A stretch of DNA of 64,000 nt from Phoenix dactylifera (Eukaryota; Streptophyta; Magnoliopsida; Arecales; Arecaceae): contig NC_052409.1 in assembly GCF_009389715.1 (NCBI RefSeq), forward strand, positions 5,569,775 to 5,633,774, in the 5' to 3' direction. This document shows positions 33,263 through 47,500 of the stretch, in pieces (position 1 is the first letter of the stretch; each line of letters starts with the position of its first letter). Under the pieces are notes generated by a model, which saw only the letters and a program-made list of their open reading frames with translations, was not told the DNA's origin and did not search any database. The position numbers were made by a program, and so were the translations under genes.

Positions 33263-35541
33263 AGAGCTCTTTCAATTAAGGTCCCATTAGTATGTGTTTT
33301 CATGTGGTCGTGTCATATATAGAGTAGCATTTATTGGTGCAAAATAAAGCCTAATCAAACGAAAAGATACTTGCTTTCCTTCCGTTGCTAATCAAACTAA
33401 AAAGCATTTTAAAATCAAAACAGCCTGTTCTCAAAATAAATAAATTGTCACACCCATTACGAAAAGATACTTTACTGTGAATAGTTAGTCTATCAACAAT
33501 GACCTCAATAGATAAGGTCCTAATTAATCCCTGTGATCTATTAAAAACCATCGAAATAGCCATCATTTTATTGTCAACAAAATCCAGTCCATTACTGATC
33601 CAGGCAAGGACAGTAAATCTAGTGACACAATAAAATACAGTCTCAATTTTAACGCGCCCGCCCCCTCCCACGATCCCCCACCCCAACCCCACAAAAATGA
33701 AAAAAATTAAAAAATCAGAGTACCTCAGTTTTAGGAAGTTGCCATTATTAAAGTCTTGATGGAACCGAACAGTGTTTGAGGAAAGTATGGAGCACCGGAA
33801 AGTGTATGAGGAAAAAAACGAACTCATAAATGACAGCATAGAATCCAATGGGAACAAAAAGAAGCATCAGCAAATGACAGTCATTTTAAAATTTCCCATG
33901 CATTTAAATTCAAGAAAACGAATAAAGTCATGAAGTAATTTAAAACATACATCTAGTTTGTCAAGTTATCATCAATCAATAATTTCATAAAGCAGCAGAT
34001 AATTCTGAATTTTCAGAGCCGAGATCTGACTTGAGCATCGGTGTGCTCAGCCAGTAACTGTACAATATCATGTTTGTTCGACGCCAGAGCCAGCCCGAGA
34101 CCTTAGGCGACCGCCAATGAAAGACCTTCGGGAGGCGAAGGGAGCAAAGAGATTGAGAGAGAGAAAGAGAGGGAAGTTTCTTGCGTCGTGACCAAAAGGA
34201 AGCAAAGGCTCCATATAAAATGGGAACACGAGCTAGCTACGAGTCTTCCCCCTTGATGGAAGGGAGGTGGAGAGTTTCCTGGCCTGCAGAGGGGCAATTT
34301 GGGAAGTTGGGGACCGTAGTTTTGTTTTGGGTGGAGAGAGAGAGAGGAGGGATTTGGTTGGCTTGGTACACGCCTGAAGCCGCTCTTATCTTTCATCCCT
34401 TCTCTTTTTTGGTTTTGGTCTTGGTTTTCCTTCCCTCACATTACTCCTGACCCAGCTGGGCCATCAGGAAGAAAGGGGGATTGGAAATGGACTTCTTGGA
34501 GGGTGGAGATCCTTTTAATTTTCTCTTCTCGGTTTCTCCTGCCCTCTTGGGTGGGAGAGAGAGAAAAGGAGGGTCGGGGTTGAATGGCTGCTGTGCTGTG
34601 ATGTTGCAGCTGCTGCTTGGGTACTCACTTGAAGGGGGACTGTGGGATGGGACTTTTATTAATTAGGAGGAGTGAATTTCCCATAATGCCCCTACTTTCT
34701 CCTATAGAGAGGCTCCCTTCGGGACCGTAAACAGTATTATCAAGCATTATCTCAGTTATTTAATCAGTTCATGATCCTGAATAAAAATAAATTCATATAT
34801 TTTTGTTGAAATAATGCACTTGATAGCTATCTATTTTCATATCATTTTTTTAAATATTTTATATTTATTAAAAAATTTATTATTAAAAAAAAAAATCTTA
34901 GTTATTGGATTCGCCTTAGGCCCCCAAATGTATTGGGCCGCCCCAAAGCATGCTACCTCTAGAAGAAAATTGACCTACTTACGTGATAATTAAAGCAAAA
35001 AAACAAGGTACAAAAAGTGTGTTTAATCAGCCCAGAAGATCACCAAACTACGGCCATCTCGATCTGCATCAGCTATCTTCTCTCCTTCCCCTCATCTATT
35101 TTTTCTTCCATGTCACTCGAAATAGTACCACTAAAATATATATGTTTTTTTGTTTTTTGTTAAGAATATATATATTCATTTAATGAACATACAATAGATG
35201 GTAATACAACGTAGAATTAACTTCCACATATCCCTGCTGGAGAACTCAAGAAGGAAGGCAACAATGTTTTTCTCATTCCATCTAAACTAACTTTAATATT
35301 GCTTTTATCAGGGAAATCTCTGATAAGCAGATGAAAGTTTTACCAGGGAAAATCATCTGATAATATCAAAAAATGGAAATATTCCAGGTAGCACTTCTAG
35401 CTTCAGCGAGACAGCATATGTATCAAGCGCAATCTGGACCAATAGCTTTTTAAGCTTTTTTCCGAGTTATCCTGTTAATCATTGGGAAAATCTGTCATTC
35501 CATGCCCCTGATTTGAGAAAAAGATTGCATATTGCCATAAG
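33263..35541. other. Spacer downstream of AAPT
   Basis: No gene confirmed. 34100-34660 is GA/CT-rich and unusually GC-rich, with GAGAGA tracts and short open frames on both strands. It looks like an old promoter or leader, but no coding exon could be attached to it. The part next to 35541 should contain the AAPT 3' UTR. Confidence 0.35.
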
Positions 35542-38500
35542 TCATTTTTCAAACCTGAAGCAGCAGATGCCTAGCGCATTCGTGATCTCATGGATGACTG
35601 ACGTGGCAAAATGCAGGTAGAGTCCCACTGTTACAAATATAAAATCTGTGAGGTATAGTATAATCTGGAGAGACACAACCAAGACACTCAACTGGCCAAA
35701 GAAAAAGCCAAAAAAAAAAGAAGAAAAGAACTGAGCACAAGTACCCAACACAAAGCTCAGCTCAATGCAAGACACCTAATGCTGAAAGCATGGCAAACAT
35801 CAAATGATTTTCGCCGGAAAAATGACAAATAACAGGAAAAGTAGAAACCTCATTTTATGAGTTTGAAATGTCACCAATGGTGGACACCTAAATATCAAAT
35901 GAACAATCTAGCATCTTTGCATTGATCCTGACTGTATTTGATGTTCATATAACAGGAATCTGTCTTCTTGTTTATTAAAGAGGAAGAATGTCGATGAAAC
36001 AAGTTGGTAGCTGCCACAGAAACCCTCCCGCAGCAAGAGGGAAGCTTAAATTTTATTTACACTAAAATTTATTTCTGACAGCAAAACATTCAAGAAGACT
36101 AAACTAAGAAAGAAATTAAATTCTTATCTAATCTGATGTAACATAGCAAGAGAATAAAATATAACATAAATAACATGTCTTCATAATAAAGAAGGCCAAA
36201 ATAACTGAAACACAAGAAAAACAGGATATTTTCTACCTGTGAATACACAATACAGGAGAACAATTAAATGCTCATCGACTAGAGGAGTTCTGCACCAAAG
36301 AAAAGGCAAATGAACATATCTACAAAGAAAAAAAGAAAAAGGCATAGAGTAGAACTTTTAAAAAAGTGTGCAAAAGCAAGTTAAAAAAAATCACATACCC
36401 ATCATTGAGCTTAGCAGTGAGAGCATTTGCAATGGCTAGGGGAAGAAACAACAAAGACTGTTACAAAGAAACATGTCAGAAGACATTCAATGCCATCCAT
36501 TCAATCAGCACATAGAAATTTGTCAAAAATTTAATTTGCAAAGAATAAACTCTCAGAGTCTAACTACATACAAATAAAAGTAAACAAAAGCTAGTGAGCC
36601 AGATGCATGATCCTTTTAGTATAAAACCTGAATGAATATATTGAGGGATAAATAAATATCTAGATTAATTAGTTCAGAAAGTAGTAGTTACCATGCACAT
36701 TCCAGTTTTTAAACCCTTGGGTTCATCACAAAGGTGAGCTAGAATCATTCTTCCCTGTCAATAGGTTCCATGTTAAGTTAGCAACCGAGACATTTGGATG
36801 ATAAAAAAAGTTAGCGGAGAAATATTACTGAATAGTGCAAAAGAAACATGGAAACTGATAAATGTATCTGCATGACAAGCTGCTTGGGCACAATCAGCAG
36901 TTACGAGCATTTCTCAATATTCACCAGAAAACTCCAATGGATAAAAGTGCAAGCTGGCATGGTTGTCATGGTTTGCATCATGATACATACCATGCCAGTG
37001 CCTTACAGGGACACTGCACAGATATGGTATCGGCTGCACTCTAGAGTTGAAATACAACAAGCTGGTTCCTTTATCTATTCCAGGAACTGCTTAAATCATT
37101 GTCATTATAAAGATTGCTGACAAGCCAGAGTGAATTGTTTGATGCCACTCTTGAAAGGAATCCAGGATATGGCAATACCTATGGAAACTTTCATAAATTA
37201 TTGGAGTGCAGTTATTTAACTTTTCAAAAAGAGGGAACCAAAGGAACCAAAATAAAAATAATCATTTCAAGGTAGCCCACCAAGATGAGGACGCAACAAC
37301 TTTAAATACAGGTGATGGAGAATATTACTGATTAAACCATAACTTTTAAAAAAAATGAAACATCACTAATTTGTGATGATTACAATGTCTAGGGAACTCC
37401 AAGTCCAAAACTAAAGCAGTTACACATGGAATACTTACTAACAAAGATACAAGCAAGTAGCAATCTTACCACAAGAAATCCAAATGCAAAACCCGTTCCA
37501 ACTATGATCAAATGTGGGTGATTGTACATAATATCAGAAGGAGACAAATTAGACCTGCAATATATTCAAAAATTCTCTTAAGAACAAAAATTAGGAAAAA
37601 TTCTAGTTTAAGAAATTAAAAAAAGGAGTAGTAAGCATTATATTCAAACCAGATAAGAACTCCTGCCAGGAGCACACCAAAAGGAAAAAGCTGCCAGAAA
37701 AAGAAAAGGAGCTTATTAAGGCACCTGGAAAGGTAAAGGGTAAATATGACACAGAATACTACCATTGCTAATGCCAACAACATGCTTCCTTTTCTTGCTT
37801 GGACAACCATATGGACATTGCTAATGCTGCACAAGAGCATATCAGTAACTAAAACATTATAGCCATAATCATAATAGCAACTAACATTTTTCATCAGAGT
37901 ATTAGTAGTAGGCTGGTAAATGAATGTGCATTGCAATTCATTATTAATGGCTACATCCGTTGTGAGCAACAAAACTCAATTTATAAACAATTTTAAATAG
38001 TTTGAGCATCTTCTACCGTCAGATGTGAATCCAACACTAAACCTTGATGCTGTCCACCAAGCTTAATACAGCCATTAGTGGAACTCCATAACCAAAATAA
38101 GTTAACACTACTCAAAATCATGGGAGGACTAACTTTGGCAACAAAACCAATTAACAGTCCGTTGTTATTGAAGTTTCATTTCATAATTCACATGGAAAAC
38201 ATTTTCCCAAAAGTTTTGCCAGAAAAACTTGGAAAGTTCAACCTGCCACATAATCCATAACATGCATCACAAATGAAAATATAAAAAGAAGTTAAACTTG
38301 GAAATTTAAGCAAAAAGATCTAACATTAAGTAGTCAAATTGATAAACCCAGGAGAAGTAGTCATCAAATTAACAAATTTGAAATAAAGGAATCAAGACTT
38401 GGAAACATAAGACCAATAGGCTTTCAACCGTCTATTCTGGCCAGGGATACAATAATATCAGACTTGTTTACTATTCTCATTAGCAAAGTGTGGCATATGG

Positions 38501-41500
38501 GTCCACAGAGAGAAAAAGCATGAATATTGTTACCGCCCAAAACTATCTCCATTTGATTGTTCTGACATAAAAATACAGTTGAATAAAGATGCTGGAAGCA
38601 TTAAAAGTTGTTGTGGAAGAGATTCAGGGTTCTTAAGTACATGACAACTTTCCTCTTTTTCTGAGAATAACAGTGGACGCACAACCAATCATTTCAATGA
38701 AATGATGTAAAAACTATCCGGGTCAAATGTTGGTCAAATACCTCCCATGATTTGAGCCTCAAACCTCTAAACCTCGATTTATTCAAAGAAAACTAGACAG
38801 ACCTCGAGTACACCTAACTATACATAATAAATCTCCTGAAAAAGAGCATTACTAGTAATGATTTATGAAATTCAGATAACTAAAAGTTACCAGGATGAGA
38901 CCAACTACGGATGCCAGATACCAGAGCCTTTGGTATTCCAAATTGTGGGACCCAAAAAGAATTGTCCTTTAATTTTAAGGTGCCCTAACAGATTAAAACA
39001 AGAGCCAACTGGAGGCTTCTTTTCAGCCTGTAAAAGCCATCTACCACTAGATATTGCATCTCATGTTTCATTTCTTTCATGTTCAATGTCAAAAGTTGCA
39101 ATATCAACCAAGCAGCAAGTGATGTTAGGATCCAGATGAAGTTTTACAAAGATTATGTGTCACCAAAAGCTAGAACAAGTGCTAAACTCATGGGATAGGT
39201 TTGCATGTTCAAGACACAACTAACTGAAAAGGATACATGGTATATGGCACAATGACAGGATTATTAGAAAAATAACATAACATAATTTATTTGAAAAAAA
39301 TGGAGATTGGAACAATGAAATTCAAAGACAGATACAAATTGCTGACCTAAACAGTTAGGATAATTCTTGTTGGTTATGGTAGCATGGAAAAATGACAAAC
39401 CACAACAAGAAGCAGCAAAAACATAGTTAAATTGACAACTTAATTTGCATAACAATAAAGATACTCACTTAGATCCAATAGTTGGTAGTACAGCAAAAAC
39501 AATCATAAGAAATAGCACCACACCATATAATGGTATTTCTGAAACAATCAACAACAGGCCAAAAATTTTAAGTCACGAACTGATGTCCAATAAATCATGA
39601 TATATGTAACTTGCACGTGAAGTCAGCAAAGAATTCGAAGAACAGTTACAGCTAGTAAAAAGTCATAATATCATTAAGGAAAGACAGCTGCTTATAATAA
39701 GAAGACAATTAATAATATTACATAATTTTACTCGACAAAAATGAAGAAGCTCAACAATGGCTTCTTGGGGTAGAAGCATCTTGTTAGAGAACTTTAATGG
39801 CCTAATCACTGTTTACACATAAATAGCATATCAGTCAACATACATTATTTTAAAGAGTCCATATATGAAATCCACACATGCATGACATGCTGCAATATCT
39901 TACATGTATATTATGGCCGCGAAAGTTGTTGACACTTTGAGAAAAAAAGTAAAAATTTCATTGAATGAATCATAAACCTGATCAAACTTTCTTAAACAAT
40001 TCTCACTAGACTCTAATCTCATCTGATTCCTAAATTCAAAACATCATGAAAACTTATGTGCCCAGATTCATACCTCATGACGCTGCATAGGAACTGGCAC
40101 CCAGGATTCCGTGGAGAGTGCCTACAGCAAAAATTTCTATGGCATGTAAACTTGCTAATATTGACCTGAGCAATGTTTCTAGAACCAAATTGCATCGCCT
40201 GGTACGGCGCATACTGTGCTGACCTGGTATAATACTAGTACAGTACAAGGGCTTGGTAGAGGGCAAAAACTACTATACCAACAAAAACATGCCATGTTTC
40301 AATATGGGAGCATACATATCGACCCAAACTGTACTAGTGAGTTACGGATATAATGTTGAATACCTTGGATCTAAGACCATGATCAGTGCAGGATCTTGCA
40401 CTTATAGCTAGGCCAATCTTTCAAAATGGAATGTTTATCTAACCTCACCATCAATAATTGCTTGTTCCCCTATTAAGATACAAGGTGTCACATCAACTCC
40501 TATCTATCTCAAAAAATTTGATGTGATTACCTGTGTGATTATGTTTTCATCACAATATTGACCATGCATCATCTTTTGGTAGAGCTCCGATCTTGGTCAC
40601 TGCTGTTACGGGTTGGATGTCTAATCGTCCAGGCAACGATGATAGTATCCTTTAACTGAACTGGGACAAACTATGTCTACTCGACCACCAATCAATTTTG
40701 TAACAGTAAAAGGCAGTACTGTAAACCACCATAATATAGAAAAACGACATATTTACAAAGGAAATCTACAACTTAATATCTTGAGTTGCGTTACATCTTT
40801 CTCTAATACAATTAATTGTTGATTCACTTAATCTTCTAGTCATGAATGATCATAATAGATAAAAGTCCAGTTTCTGGGTGGTAAAATAGGTGCTCTAATA
40901 GCCACCTCTTTAAATTGTTGATGCTTCATGAAAAAACAATATTCCTCTCCATCCAATGAATAGTCCATTACTGTCACTCAAAAAACTTTTCAAAACTTTT
41001 AGTGATCCACATAAAAGTTGCAGGACTTGTGACACAAATTCTTTTTTCTGGGTAACTGTGACACAAAATCCTTGAATGCCATATATCTTGGCATCTTTAT
41101 GCTCACATAAAAAATGATGGGTTACTTTGTGAATTTATTTGATGCCCTGTCCATTGCTCTTTGTATCTAATACCAAAAAAAGCAGCTACAGTAGATAAAA
41201 AAATGTGAGAAGATCAGATGTCTAACTGAATCATAAATTAGAAAATTGAGAGAATTCAATCAGAAGCAACACTTCCATTTGGTATGATATTATTTTCCTA
41301 TATACAGGCCACAACACGGAATCCTAGAAAACCTCCACCAAAACCATTATATAAGAAAAAACTACTAAACCATAAAGCAAATGTACAATAAAACAAAATT
41401 GACAAGGAACTTCACATCCACATTTCCTACATAGTTCCAGGCCCTAATAACCTGGTCAGAAAATGTTTAATGCTCATGCAGGGATTGAAATATTGTACAT

Positions 41501-44500
41501 ACTAGCCCCATACAGGCTGGTGCAATCAGGAATGTTCATACAAACTGAGCCTGTAATGCACCATATCAAGGCATGCCAATCCTTTCTGTCTAGGACACTC
41601 TTCTTTTATATCTTTCATTTGTACTGAGGCATACCACCCCTGTATTTAGGATCATACTCTACAAACTGGCCATTGCTATGGTAGCCATCCTCAAGATCTG
41701 AATCCTTGTGCTCATAGCATTTTCAAAGATAAGCATCAGTGGCACCATCAATAATGTATTATCATGTTGAACTGGAAGCTAAAATATCATATTAGTCTTC
41801 AATAAGATCCACCATTATATTTTTTATGGTTAAATTCCTAAGAGTACCAAGGTCTCTCATTTAACCCTGATAAGAACTTCAATCTTAGACCTCCTAACCA
41901 ACTCACAAATACAATTCCAAAACACTTTAATCCAGCTGTCAACCACATGCATGATTTTGTAGCCATTGTAATTTCATCTTCCTCTATCAAGTTTTCTTGT
42001 TTAAAGTGTATTTATCTCATGCATTATTCCCCCGATCTTTCATATTCAGCATGGCCACAAGATTCTCACTAGAAGAAGCTACCCAACATTAATGCCTCAC
42101 AAGGAGGATGATGTTACCTCTGGAGGTACAGCTTCTATCATCTTTGTTGCAAAGGTCTTTAAAAAACAAGAAACTAGAGAAACTTCGTCAATTACATACA
42201 ACAAAAAAAAAAACCTTAAAAATTATAAGTGTGAAAAGAAAGTTATAGGAACCAGGCATCCTCCACTGCTATCTATGTGTAGATCTTGTATTATGGAAGC
42301 ATCATTATTAACTTCTCTTGTTTTAGTATTGTTTATCCTGTGCATTATTGGTTCGATGTCCATTCCGGTTATGGCTCATTTCCGGTTTAGAAAGCCATTA
42401 CTTTGCTCGTGATATGATAATATTCATGAATACCATGCAGTATTCTCCTTTTCCCCCCCTTTGTGTGAGGGGTGGGGGTACAATTACCCAGCATTCATAC
42501 CCTTGTACCTGATTAGAACAGCACTGCTAAGAAGAAACACCAGCATTCTTATGACATCTTTCCTTCTCCTTATTTCCGCATATAATACAAATAATACCGA
42601 CAAATACGAAAGTAGACAGCTTGACTGTTGCAGTAAAGTACCATATACAGGTAACAGTTATGAGAATATCATCGAAAAGTACAATAGTAAATAGTAGACA
42701 GCACAAACAAATTTATGGAAGAAAAGTAGAGGGATAGAGTCAGAAATGGCTAGCAATCAAAAGTTTGAAAGAGACTCATGCAGCTAAGAAAAAATGATGC
42801 CCCTCTCACTCCCTTAGATCTAAACACCACACATGACACGCAAAGCAAGATTACACACTTTATGTTCTCTGAGTACCAAAATATGATTCGTGGTCTATTG
42901 AAATTATTTTAGTATATCATACCAGGAACAAATGGCACCCAACTAAAAATGGGGATGGACTTCCTAAAATCTTGTGCCCACCATTCAGCCCCTGAAGGAA
43001 GAAAATGAAATCAGAAAAGCCATAACACGTGATAAAGACTAAGCAAAGAATTGACAAATATCTCAAACTGGAATATAGAGGGATAGCATGTTGTAATTTG
43101 CACAATTCTCTAAAGAAAAACTTGGTTACATACCCAAAAAAAACGTCAGGAAATGACTGATATAAATCAGCATGAGGCCTTCTGTGGGTCCATTTACCAT
43201 AGGAAGAATAAGCGTATTTGTAAAAAAGCTGGATCAATAACAACGAGAAGTCAATAAATATGCAAATATAACTATTAACAAAGAAAACAGCATAAAATAA
43301 AATCAGAGAAAATTTAACTAATTTCAATAAAGTCAGCAATGACACAGAAATATAAGCTACAGAAAATCACAAAGACATGTAACTTGTGGCATTTAAAGAG
43401 TTACATGAATTTAACATCAAACCATGACCAAAAAAACATAAAATGCAGACTCGTTGCACCATCGATATCGTCATTGTAAATTTTCCATTTGTGGTCCCTT
43501 GAGGCATAGTAGCAAGCCTCCATGGCATTTCAGTTTTGATCCACATGTAGATTTAGAAATGAAGATCATGATCATAGGCGTGGAGTTATGGATTATCGAT
43601 CTATATGTCCCAACGTACCTCTTAGCAACCTAGCTTCATCTCCAGCACATTGGCCTCTCATGGCACGAAGCTCCAAAACATTGTGAAATATTTAAGCAAA
43701 GAATAAAAGAAAGGCTACGGTAGATAAGAGGTGATTTTCACCCATTTTCTTTCCCTTTCTTTGTTTATTGATGTAACTCATCAAGACCCAACACATGTTC
43801 ATTTCCTTTTTTAAAAAAAAGCTAGAGAATATCTAATGGGTGGAACTCTTGCTATGATCAAGATTCGTCAATATTTGAAAATGACTCGCCTTAAGCCATT
43901 TTACACTGATTGTGATGATCCAACAAGGTACAAGCCTCTCCACCCCTCAATTTGTTTTGCTCAAGAGCAAGGTACGCGGAACAAACCGAACCGGCGTACC
44001 GGTGAAGACCGGTACCGGTTCGGAACCGGTACCGAACCGATTTCGCTTAAAAAAAATGCGCGAACGTGTTATGCCACAGAGTAGCATTTATTGCCTCTCT
44101 GTGGCATTAAATGGGCTCGCTGCCTCGCGCACGAGCGTTGGGAATCGCGCGCACGTGATTCCCTGCGTGGGGAACGCAGTTTGTACCCAAAAAAATGCGC
44201 GTAGGCATGAGTCGAGGACACGTTTTCCCACTCGCGGGCGCAATGCCCCGCACGCGGGATGACCTTTCTCTTTTCTTTCCCTTCTCTTGTTCATCTTCCC
44301 GACCCTTCTCCTCTTTCTCCTTTGCGAACTCTCTCCTCCTCTCCTTTCTTCCCCTCTCTCCTCTGTTCTCCTCTCTTTCCCCACTTCTCCCACGAGCAAA
44401 GAAGGGGCCGGAACCGCACCAGAGAACAGGTGATCCTCGTCGGCCTGAGAAAGGAGGTAGGCTTCTTCTCCTCCTCCTCTCTCTTTTTCTTCCTCTTCTT

Positions 44501-47500
44501 TCTTCCTCTTTCTTCCTCTTCTTTCCTCTTCTTCCCCGGTGCCGGTCCGGGCTTGTACCGGTTCGCACCGGTACCAGGCTTGAACCGATGCGAACCGCAC
44601 TGGTTCGCATCGGTACGGGCAAGGAGCCCTTTGGAGGGGTCGGAACCGAATTCTGTGGCTGTACCATACCGGTGCAGGCTGAACCGGTCGGAACCGGTGC
44701 AGGCTGAACCGGTCGGAACCGGTGCAGGCTGAACCGGTCGGAACCGGTGCAGGCTGAACCGGTCGGAACCGGTGCAGGCTGAACCGGTCGGAACCGGTGC
44801 AGGCTGAACCGGTCGGAACCGGTGCAGGCTGAACCGGTCGGAACCGACAGGTTCAGCAGACTATGCTCAAGAGGCATATAAAGAAGAAATAACCATGATT
44901 AATAGCTTATGAGCTTATGGGTGAAGGGCGATGGGTTGAGCTGACCGCTCTTTGGCATGAATAAATACAATTGGAGCTTATCGGCAAGACAGATCATAGT
45001 GGACAGCACCATGATCAACCAGGGAGCTATATCAAGGTTGTCTTGTCTAACTTTATTTGCATGGCCAAGACCAGTTTTCCTGTAGTAAATACCTTTTTCG
45101 GAATAAGATATTCTTGCATTTCATGATGTCTGCAAATCAAGAGTATAAAAGTAAACAATTTTCTTATATTTACAGCTTTTCCCAGTTTGAGATTATCCTG
45201 CAACACTTTCATAACCTAGAGGTTCCAATGAGGTGGATGCCTGCTTGAACATCAAAAGGGAAAGGATTAAGAACAAGTGGATGCAGGCATTCTTCTTTAG
45301 AGGTCATTCACCTCGTGCCTGGTAAATCCGATGAGATTTATTTCCTAAAGACAAGAAATGGTGTGTTACCAGTTCACCTTCAATATCCTCTTCTACCTTC
45401 TTTCATTGATCAAGAGGCAAGCCAATCATGCTAGTTCACCTTAAGAATCCTCTACTACCCTCTCTTGTTGATCGTGAGATGTACCATTATCAACTTTCCA
45501 AATGAAACTCTTTACTAAACTAAAAATACAAATTAGGAAATTGAAAAGCAAAATTTCGAAATTGTATTACTACAGGCTGATGACGAGCATAAGAAAAAGT
45601 TCCTTAAAATCAAAAATGGCAGACCAAACTTTTATGTAGACATGGAGGCCACATTAATAATAGTGAAATGTTTCAAATTGCTGATGAAAAAGTCTCAATT
45701 TCCACTTGATTAGTGTTATATGGACCCTCAAATTCTGACATGCCACATTTTGTTTCCATGTCAACTTTGTGCAGATCCAGCGAATGGTATATAATCAAGC
45801 ACTGCATCTAGCATATATTCAATTAAGTTCTATTGTGCATAGCAGCTGGTCTGACAGATTATAAATTATGGAAGCATACTGATATAACAAACAAGTACAG
45901 GCGTTCTATTACATAAAAATTGACATGTTAAATACTTCAAGACACTCTGAAACTCATCAACTGGGTGATTTACAGTCAATATTGACTGAAGTCAATCAAA
46001 ACTTGAATGTACACCCTTTTTCAGTCTTTCAAGACAAGGAAACAAATTAGGTCTCAATACCAATCTTTCAGATAGTATCTCAGGATTATAAAGAATTATG
46101 CTATTAGTTTTGAGACTAAATCACATAATTAAACAATATATGGAAGTGTATCAACTGCAGACAAACCTAGACAAGATTTAACTATCCGAAAAATGCTAGA
46201 AATAGCTTTGCAGATCAAAGGAGAAAAAAATAGAACACCTCACTTTCCAACAGCATTGAGGCTGACTTTGTAAGTCATCTTGCTACGATTTCAGTCATAC
46301 ATTATCAAATCAATGGCACTCCAGATAAATGATTATAAATAAAAAAGCCGGTTCCACAAGGAACCATAGATAAAGCTTCATTTAAAGTCAGATCCACACA
46401 GTAAAAGAAGTAACACAAAAACAAATATAAGAACCTTAAGAGAACTCACTGTTCCCATGTTGCCAAATAAAACGGAATAGCTGCAATTACCCAGAACCAG
46501 AAAGTAGTTCTACCACACATTGCTGTGCTTCCAAAAGCCAAGGATTCAAACTGATAACAGAATGATAATAAGCTTGTTAGGGAAGTTGAAAAACATCATG
46601 AATATAAAATGACATCCAAGGACAAGAAGGTTGGTCATACAGCACATGCAAGTGCATCACATCCTGCAATAGCAGAGATTTATAAAGATCAATAAATAAA
46701 TGTCTAGAAGACAGATATAACCATTACAAAGGACTTCAGGCCAAGAGAAGTTACCATGATCGAAAAGTTCCCCTAAAGGACTCGATGAATTGGTACGCCT
46801 TGCTTGTTTACCATCAACAGCATCAAAAGTCTGGTGCATACATGATTGAAGCTTGTAGTGTTAGTAAACATGAATTAACTCCTATCATAAGAAAAAAGCT
46901 GAATAATTGTATTCATTTTTGTTATTTGATAATTATATGGTGTTAGTTTATATTAAATGTACAAATTTCTTAAAAAAGCATATCACAATTCTTTGATGGA
47001 TTTTTTCCCTTATCCCCAATGCAGGGGGAAACAATATGATGAAGACAAGCATCCTTTTCAAGTATAGTAAATAAACTTGAACAAACCTGATATAAGAAAA
47101 GAAGCATTCCATGAGCAAGGTGGACCCATCTTGGGGGGGCTGTGTCTAGATGAGGTGAATAAATCTGTGAAGCCAACACAAACATATGCATATGCAAACT
47201 GAAGGGGGAAAAGATTGTTGATATACATGCAAAATTCCAATTGCATGCAATTGAAACACAGAGAATTTCACCAATATGACAATGATGCATCTTTAATCAG
47301 TGCATTGGCAAGCTTTAAAAAGCATAATCAATGTGATCAAGCAGAGTGTATATCAGGTGACACAAAATAACAATATGCCAACAATGATGAACCAACTCTA
47401 AAGAAAAATAATTTGAACCTTGACTCACTATTTAAGCCAATTAACCAAGATACATGCAGAAGGAAAATTAATCTGTAACATAAATCACAAAATTAACTCT

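Noticed and set aside
33351..33857. 168-residue minus-strand open frame
   Set aside because: It lacks domains, has a low-complexity composition (FFIFVGLGWGIVGGGG), and the region is AT-rich without splice or promoter support.
34100..34660. Possible gene in the GA-rich, GC-richer block
   Set aside because: Open frames occur on both strands with no conserved sequence and no attachable exons. It may be an old promoter, but nothing supports a product.
44107..44877. 256-residue minus-strand open frame rich in repeated [16 protein letters not shown] units
   Set aside because: It is the translation of the 25-bp minisatellite and adjacent low-complexity DNA inside AAPT intron 7. The same DNA gives open frames in several frames on both strands.
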